Shown: one piece after another, positions 57,963-64,000 of the stretch
How positions within the stretch are numbered: the stretch's first letter is position 1
How the letters are laid out: each line of letters starts with the position of its first letter
Assembly (NCBI RefSeq): GCF_902167145.1
Contig: NC_050105.1
Span: 124,513,898 to 124,577,897, forward strand
Length of the DNA: 64,000 bases
DNA from: Zea mays
Lineage: Eukaryota; Streptophyta; Magnoliopsida; Poales; Poaceae
Direction: 5' to 3'
Position numbers and translations under genes: made by a program
The notes under the pieces: generated by a model
What the model saw: only the letters and a program-made list of their open reading frames with translations
The model's database searches: none
Told to the model about the DNA's origin: nothing

Positions 57963-59202
57963 GTCTGACAGGTGTTGCTTGAGTGTCTCGAAGGTTGCCG
58001 CCTGCTCTGGTCCCCACGCGAAGTCTTTTACGCCGCGCAGTGTTGAGAAAGGGTAGACTTCACTATGTGGACTTGGAAATGAATCTGTTCAAGGCAGCCA
58101 ACCTTCCTGTCAGTCGCTGGACATCCCTGGCTGACTGCGGGGGTGTCATGTTGATGATTGCTTGAATCTTGGTTGGGTTGGCCTCGATCCCGCGGTGCGA
58201 CACCAGGTAGCCAAGTATTTTTCCCTGGCGAACTCTGAAGACACACTTCTCGGGGTTGAGGCGAAGTCATGCGTCCCGCATATTAGCGAACGTCTATGCG
58301 AGGTCGGCCAGATGATCTTCTTTATTTTTGCTCGCGACAACGATGTCGTCCACGTATGTGAAAATGTTGCGGCCCACTTGGCTTTCGAGCACCGTCTTGG
58401 TGAGGCGAGAGAAGGTTGACCCGGCGTTCTTGAGTCCCTCTGGCATCCTGATAAAGCAGTACGTGCCGAAGGGTGTGATGAAGCTGGTGCTGGCCTTATC
58501 TTCCTCTTTCATGTATATCTGGTGGTAGCCGGAGAAGCAGTCGAGAAGGGACATGACTTCGCATCCGGCTGCGCTATCGACTATTTTGTCGATCCGAGGC
58601 AGCGGGAAATTGTCCTTGGGATAAGCCTTATTGAGGCTGGTGAAGTCGATGCACATGCGCCACTTGCCACTTTTCTTTTGTACCATGACCACGTTGGCGA
58701 GCCATGTAGGGTAGGTGATTGGTTCGATGAAGTTGGCTTCCAGCAGGCGGTGCACCTCGGCTTTGGCGGCTTCTATCTTTTCTTTGGACATTTTGCGCAG
58801 TCGCTGCTTTTTTGGGCACACCGAAGGGTCGATGCCCAGACCGTGCTCGATGATGGTGCGACTGACTCTGACCAGGTCGAGGGCGGACCAAGCGAAGATG
58901 TCCTTGTTTCGGGAGAGACAGGAGATGAGTTTCTCCTCGTCTCGTGAGGTCAGGTCTTTGCTTATCACGACCGTTTGCTTGGGCATCACCGGATCGAGGG
59001 GTACCGCCTTCATTCCGTCGTTGCTCTGTAGCTGCGCATTTACTTTTTCGTCGGCGACTGGGCGGGTACCTTCAAAGACTTTGCGTTGTGTTGTGAGGCA
59101 GTGTACATTCCATTGGCCTGGAACGAAGTCTCTCTCAATATTGTGCATAGTCTGCTGGTTACCATAAACTGTTATCACGCCTTGCGGACCCAGAATTTTC
59201 AT
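57963..59202 (-). pseudogene. E4 reverse transcriptase
   Basis: Open from 59202 to 58294: LLEANFIEPITYPTWLANVV, RMCIDFTSLNKAYPKDNFPLP, LLDCFSGYHQIYM and catalytic TYVDDIVVASK. Downstream (58293-57963) the thumb/connection is recognisable (LNPEKCVFRVRQGKILGYLVS) but with stops. The FTSLNKAYPKDNFPLP wording is typical of the Tat/Athila branch. Confidence 0.92.
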
Positions 59203-59247
59203 GCAGAGGTAAAGTCCGTGAATGGCCGCTTCAAATTTATTGGAGTC

Positions 59248-59712
59248 CTAGCCCATTATAGCGTTGTACGGGTAAACCATGTAGACGATGTCGAAGGTGA
59301 CCTGCTCACTCCACGCATTGGGTGCTACGCCGAATGTCAGGGGTAATTCTATCTTGCCGACGGGGAAGGTGCCCTTGCCGCCGAAGCCATATAGGGGGTT
59401 GTCCGAAGGCTTGAGTAAGCTGTGGCTGATGCCCATGCGGTCGAAGGCATGCACCAAGATGATGTCCGCTTGGCTGCCATTGTCAACCAGGACTTTGTGT
59501 AGGTCCTAGCTTGCTACGCTGCAGTTGATCACCATGGCGTCGACGTGAGGTGCGCTGCGCAGATCAACATCTCTGGCGTCGAAGGTTAGTGGCACATGTG
59601 ACCACCTCATTTGTACCACTGGGCCAGTGAGAGCGACGTGGTTAACACTCCAGTAATGATCCCTCTTCTGTTGCTTCGTTTTGAAGTCGACGTTGGACCC
59701 TCCGGTGATCAT
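59248..59712 (-). pseudogene. E4 protease region
   Basis: Minus strand, same frame as RT: FDARDVDLRSAPHVDAMVI, then [19 protein letters not shown], where the active-site Asp is in DNGS. A TAG near 59506 and another at 59248 interrupt it. Confidence 0.85.
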
Positions 59713-60427
59713 GTGGATGACTCCACGATATGGATGCTCGGCAAAGTCTTCCTGCTTTGGAGCTTGGGGTGATTTTGGTGGTGTGGGTTCGGGTGATGCG
59801 GAGGCAGAGGTGGGGGTGGAACAACTTGTACTTCCTGATGGTGCTGATATGTGTGGTTGGGTGGATGCTAGACGTGGTCGTTGTTGTATGGTTGTTGTTG
59901 GTGGTGGTGGTATGTGTGCGCGACGACTCGCTGGTTGTCAGCTGGCTGTGCTCGAGACATCCTGTCCCTGGTGGCCTTTGTTTCCGGACAATGTCTTGTT
60001 GGGTGCGCGCAATCCTCGCCATGAAATAGGCAGTAAAATCTGCGTGGTTGCTGTGCCTGTCCCCGGCCCCGCCCTCTTGTGCCATTACCGCGGCCCTGAG
60101 GGGATATTCCTGACGGCGGACGGCCTCGCCTGCGGGGTGCTGGTTGGCTATGTTGTGCACCTGCTGCTAACTGCGGCTGTCCCGTCCGGAGTCTGGCTGC
60201 GAAGGCCTGGTCCAGGTTCTGCTGGACTACGGAGGGTCCTTAGGCTTTCTCTGAGATTCGACCTTTCGCTGATGTAGCTCTTCGGATCTGTCGTACTTCT
60301 CGAATAGCTGATATAACTCTTGGAGGTTTTTGGGTGGGTCCCTGATGCGGTGACTGTATAGGACGCCAGCCCGAAGGCCGCTGATGGCGTAATGGATCGC
60401 GATGTGGTCGTCGACCGATGGCAGTTG
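59713..60427 (-). pseudogene. E4 gag C-terminal region
   Basis: Continues the gag frame with stops: HYAISGLRAGVLYSHRIRDPP, LFEKYDRSEELHQRK, then a segment with DFTAYFMARIARTQQDIVRKQ. A Thr/Asn/His low-complexity stretch (GTTGTTG/GGTGGTGG on the plus strand, 59760-59935) lies before the protease. The frame changes near 59700. Confidence 0.75.
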
Positions 60428-61399
60428 TTACTTGAGAGTGAGGAACTTTCGGTAGTACTCCCAAAGGGTTTCCTTCTCTTGCTGCTTGTAGAGTGATAGC
60501 TTGGCCAAGGCGTCAGTATCGGGTCGGTACCCTTGGAAGTTGAGTAGGAACTTGTCCCGGAGTCCTTTCCAGGAGTCGATGGACAATGGCGGCAACCTGG
60601 TGTACCAGGTGAGGGCCGAACCCTCAAGCGCGATGATAAAAGACTTGGCCATTGTGGCATCATCCCCTCCGGATGATGCGACAGCGACTTGGTAGCTCAT
60701 TATGTATTGTGCTGGGTCAGTGCTGTCGTTGTACTTGGGATAGGTCCCTGCCCTGAAGTTGGTGGGCCAAGGTGACGCTTGAAGTTGCGGAGCCAGGGGG
60801 CTTCGCTCATCGAGGTAGTTGATCCCTTGGAAAGCAGTGACATGCAGGATGAAGGGCCCGCACTGAGGTATGAAGAGGTCTCTCATTGGGACACGTTGTT
60901 GGAGGGGCGATCCGTGCTGCAAGTCATGCTGGCCTTCGCTCTGCATGAGCGTGATTTCTTGCTCGAGCTCCCGAGCTCTCTGCTCTTCATCTCGTATCAT
61001 CTGGCGCACCTTGGCCTATGCGGTGACACGTTGGCGCTTGGCCTCGAGGATGTCTTTCTGTTTTTGGAGGTTGTGGTTTTTGATGTGCAGGGCCCGCAAC
61101 TGTAGCTGTTCCTCGGCTGATATGCCGATGACTTCGTCGTCTTCTATTGCATCTTCGCCCTCTGGTGGAGCGAAGCCTAGAGGTGGTGCTTGCGGTAGTC
61201 CTCTAGAGCTACAAGTGTGTAGGGTGCCTTCGGGGGTGGGGTGCTCCTGACGCTGTCTTTTGCTGACAGCTTCGTCTTTGGAGGCTTCTTGGTGGGTGTT
61301 GTCCGTGAGGGCCTTGCCTTTTTTCTCAGCTAGCAGCGCTGCCTTCGCTGCTTCGTCGATGGATGGGGCTGCCTTCGAACTAGCTCGCTTGGGTGCCAT
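60428..61399 (-). pseudogene. E4 gag capsid region
   Basis: Start placed at MAPKRASSKAAPSIDEAAKA (61399), 25 bases inside the PBS side. Coiled coil ARELEQEITLMQSEGQ, then Retrotrans_gag: YNDSTDPAQYIMSYQVAVASSGG, AKSFIIALEGSALTWYTRLPP, WKGLRDKFLLNFQGY, EKETLWEYYRKFLTL. A TAG at 61016-61018 splits it; the frame is otherwise maintained to 60428. Confidence 0.9.
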
Positions 61400-61421
61400 C
61401 GCGGGTTGTTTGTTTGTAGCA

Positions 61422-61437
61422 TGAACGGTGGGCGCCA
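61422..61437 (-). other. E4 primer-binding site
   Basis: The minus strand reads TGGCGCCCACCGTTCA two bases inside the 5' LTR. Confidence 0.75.
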
Positions 61438-61439
61438 AA

Positions 61440-61951
61440 TGTTGGTACTCGCCTTCCTGGACAAGTGGATCCAACGGGAGAGTGGAGAGAGTGCTTGCAA
61501 AGTTCAACGGGGAATGGCAATAGCTTAGTTAATATGGCCTCTCAAGGGCACTGTACGGGGTATTTATAGGTACCCGAGTGTCCACTGTCCTCTGGTAAGG
61601 ACGTTTATGCCCTCGGGTACCCGGACTATCCCTAGAATATTCTCACATGGAGAGGTTATAGACCGTTACAGAAAAGGCTATTACAGATGAGGCCCGTAAC
61701 ACGCTTATCCGCGCGGGGCCCGTTACAGTGGGCCGAATCTCTCATGGGTCTCTCGGCGCGATGAGGATGTGGGACTAGCAGACTTCGTCGGAGTCTTCTC
61801 TTCGTCTTGCAATGGAGAGGACGAAGGGTGACCACGCCGGTCATCATCCGGCCAGCGCTCTCGACTCGCTCGGGCATGGTCTTCGTTGGTGTAGGGAGGC
61901 GACGAAGGCGTCGAGCGAAGGGTAGCGTCTTCACGTACCTTCGCCCAAACA
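61440..61951 (-). mobile_element. E4 5' LTR
   Basis: 512-bp partner of 41999-42504. It ends GCCCAAACA, followed by the ATCCC duplication (61952-61956). Confidence 0.92.
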
Positions 61952-61956
61952 ATCCC

Positions 61957-62398
61957 AACATGGGCTAGTCGGTGATGCCAGATCCAACCCATATTAGTCT
62001 AGCAATTAAGCGTCGAGTTCAGCTCAATTAAAATCAACTAAGTATAGCTGACCCTCTAATACTGCCTTAAATGGTACTGGATCATCACTTCTTCTAAAGA
62101 CAGTAACACCTATATCCGTAAAAAGACAGTTGTAACCCATTTTGCATAATTGAGATACAAAAAGCAAATTGTAATCTAAAGAGTCTACAAGAAAAACATT
62201 GGAAATGGAATGGTCAGGTGATATAGCAATTTTACCAAGTTCTTTGACCAAACCTTGATTCCAATACCCGAATGTGATAGCTCTTTGGGGATCTTGGTTT
62301 TTCTCGTAGGAGGAGAACATTCTTTTCTCCCCAGTCATGTGGTTTGTGCATCCGCTATCAATGAACCAACTCGAGCCCCCGGATGCATAAACTTGCAA
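61957..62398 (-). pseudogene. C1 protease and start of integrase zinc finger
   Basis: Minus strand: SSWFIDSGCTNHMTGE, with the DSG active site, then GLGKIAIS-like and FLVDSLDYNLLFVSQLCKMGYNCLF, ending GQLYLVDFN at 62024. A small deletion and frameshift follow. The zinc-finger start WIWHHRLAHVG is readable at about 61960-61990, immediately before the E4 insertion; the rest resumes at 41998. Confidence 0.9.
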
Positions 62399-62771
62399 AA
62401 CAGTTTTTGGCCTTGTTCTTAGGTACCCAAACAGTCTTGAGTCCTCTCACGTTAGAAACAAGCACCTTGGGTATCCAAACACAAGTCTTTGATCCCTTGT
62501 GTTTGCCCCTAACATATTTGGCAACTATTTTGCCTGATTTGTTAGTAAGCACATAAGATGCATCAAAATTTTTGAATGAAACATTAGGTTCATTTGATGT
62601 TGTAGGAGTTTTCTTTTTAGGCATTTTAACATGTGTAGAATGCCTAGATCTAGATGCCTCATTCTTATACATATAAGCATGGTGAGAAACAGAATGAGAT
62701 TTCCTTGCATGAATTCTCCTAATCTTGTGCTCAGGATAACCAGCAGGATATAAAATGTAACCCTCGTTATC
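62399..62771 (-). pseudogene. C1 gag-protease junction
   Basis: Minus-strand coding remnant in two frames: a basic segment with HSTHVKMPKKKTPT and SYVLTNKSGKIVAKYV, then CVWIPKVLVSNVRG and TVWVPKNKA. It is the usual linker between SIRE gag and protease. A TAG at 62772-62774 precedes it. Confidence 0.75.
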
Positions 62772-64000
62772 CTAAGCCATAGGAGCCTTGCCCTTAACAA
62801 AATTGGACAATCTTTTGGGGGCATTAATTTTGACATTGCTTCCCTGTTGGAAACCAATGCCATCCTTAATGCCAGGGCGTCTCCCACTATAGAGCATGCT
62901 TCTAGCAAATTTAAATTTTTCATTCTCAATTTCATGCTCATTAATTTTACTAGTTAGTTGTGCTATGTGATCATTTTGTTGTTTAATTAAAGCTAGGTGA
63001 TCATGAATAGCATCAACATTAATGTCTCTACATCTAGTATAAATAGCAACATGATCAACACTGGATATAGAGGGTTTGCAAGCATTTAATTCATCAATCT
63101 TAGCATGTAACATGGCATTCTCATTTCTAAGATTGGAAATAGAAACATTGCAAACATTTAAATCTTTAGCCTTAGAAATTAGCTTATCATTCTCAGTTTT
63201 AAGGCTAGCAATTGATTCATTCAATTTATCAATCTTAGCAATTAAACTAGCATTATCATTTTTAAGATTGGTAATTGAATCATCACAAACATTTAACTTC
63301 TCAACCTTAGCAAATAAATTACCGTTCTCAGTTCTAAGGTTGCAAATAGTGTCATGGCAAATGCTAAGCTCCTTAGTCAAATTTTCATTCTTCTCTACTT
63401 CCTGAGCATAAGCATTCTTTACCTTAACATGCTTTTTATTTTCCTTAATAAGGAATTCCTCTTGGCTATCCAAGAGTTCATCCTTCTCATGAATAGCACC
63501 TATCAATTCATTCAATTTTTCTTTTTGATGCATGCTAAGGTTGGTAAAAAGGATAAGTAAATTATCCTCATCTTCACTAGAGCTACCCTCATCACTAGAT
63601 GTTGTATATTTAGTGGAGGCTCTAGATTTTACCTTCTTCCTTTTGCCATCCTTTGCCATGAGGTACTTGTGGCCGACGTTGGGGAAGAGAAGTCCCTTAT
63701 TGACGGCGATGTTGGTGGCGTCCTCGTCGGAGGAGGGTCGGTGGAGCTCATGTTCGAGTCCCATTCCTAACATACGTGGGCATCGCCACCCTTCTTGTAG
63801 TACTTCTTCTTTTCCTTTCTCTTTCTTCTTGTCGTCGCCCCTGTCACTATCACTTGACATAGGACATTTAGCAATGAAATGATCGGGCTTACCACACTTG
63901 TAGCACACCCTTTGGAGCAGGGTTTGTAGTCCTTCCCCCTCCTTTGCTTGAGGATTTGGCGGAAGCTCTTGATAATTCGTGCCATTTCCTCATTGTCGAG
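62772..64000 (-). pseudogene. C1 gag, zinc knuckle and coiled coil (N-terminus outside window)
   Basis: Minus strand. The zinc knuckle CYKCGKPDHFIAKC (CX2CX4HX4C) near 63900 is followed by a Lys-rich and Asp/Ser-rich segment (SSDEGSSSEDEDNLL). A long repetitive coiled coil follows (units like NLKNDNASLIAKIDKLN, SLKTENDKLISKAKDLN, NLRNENAMLHAKIDELN). This extended gag tail is characteristic of the SIRE lineage. The capsid domain lies beyond the window edge. A frame shift is likely near 63910. Confidence 0.88.

Larger units (their letters stand above)
41999..61951 (-). mobile_element. E4: Tat-lineage gypsy element with antisense gene
   Basis: LTRs at 41999-42504 and 61440-61951 (TGTTGG...AACA) with perfect ATCCC duplications (41994-41998, 61952-61956). 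Without E5 it is about 11.6 kb. On the minus strand: PBS, gag, protease, RT, RNase H, integrase. Between integrase and the 3' LTR lies a large gene on the opposite strand, plus a tandem-repeat array. This layout, with short LTRs, is typical of the Tat branch (Grande-like). LTR copies differ by roughly 5% by eye, more than those of E5 nested inside it. It sits in the zinc finger of the C1 integrase. Confidence 0.93.
33653..64000 (-). mobile_element. C1: SIRE/Opie-like copia element, 5' end outside window
   Basis: Minus-strand Ty1/copia element. In coding order: gag (right edge), protease, integrase, reverse transcriptase, RNase H, a non-coding spacer, polypurine tract and 3' LTR (33653-34903). 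Integrase before RT defines Ty1/copia. The long coiled-coil gag, CCHC knuckle and approximately 1.25-kb LTR fit the SIRE/Maximus lineage, which includes maize Opie and Ji. It is split by the LINE (36640-40117) and by E4 (41999-61951). Many in-frame stops show it was already decaying or was inactivated by the insertions. Confidence 0.92.

Overview
The window is intergenic heterochromatin from a large-genome grass, most likely maize or a close panicoid relative. I see no host gene, tRNA, rRNA or CRISPR array. Almost every base belongs to transposable elements inserted into one another. The species guess is inference, from a SIRE/Opie-like copia element, Tekay/Del chromoviruses and Tat-lineage gypsy elements nested together.

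Nesting, outside to inside. (1) Unassigned sequence and a decayed gypsy gag remnant (1-1440). (2) A minus-strand Tekay-like LTR, S1 (1443-3785). (3) E2, a plus-strand Tekay/Del-type element starting at 3786; its 3' half lies beyond the right edge. E2 is interrupted by a hAT MITE (5051-5405), by E1 (7116-18828, minus, TSD AGAGG), by E3 (19843-33485, plus, TSD ATAAC) and by C1. (4) C1, a minus-strand SIRE-type copia from 33653 past the window end. C1 is split by a full-length RTE-type LINE (36640-40117, 16-bp TSD) and by E4. (5) E4, a Tat-lineage gypsy element (41999-61951, minus, TSD ATCCC). (6) E5, a gag-only Tat element inside the E4 integrase (47901-56285, plus, TSD TTGCC). (7) A non-autonomous hAT element inside the right LTR of E5 (55063-55967, 8-bp TSD).

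The Tekay/Del elements E1 and E3 carry gag, protease, reverse transcriptase, RNase H, integrase and a C-terminal chromodomain, the usual machinery for copying through RNA and targeting heterochromatin. Both also have an extra sense ORF between the primer-binding site and gag. E1 is youngest: its LTRs differ at only a few sites and its gag-pol is one frame broken by four nonsense codons. E3 has more stops and frameshifts.

The most notable feature is shared by E4 and E5. Each carries a long gene antisense to its gag/pol, with its own TATA box, a domain resembling the Pfam family Transposase_28 ('putative gypsy type transposon') and coiled coils. Each has predicted GT-AG introns, most of which shift the reading frame correctly from exon to exon. 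E5 has lost pol entirely but still has the antisense gene. In both elements a tandem-repeat array lies where the sense and antisense units converge. All of these copies have nonsense codons, so they are fossils here.
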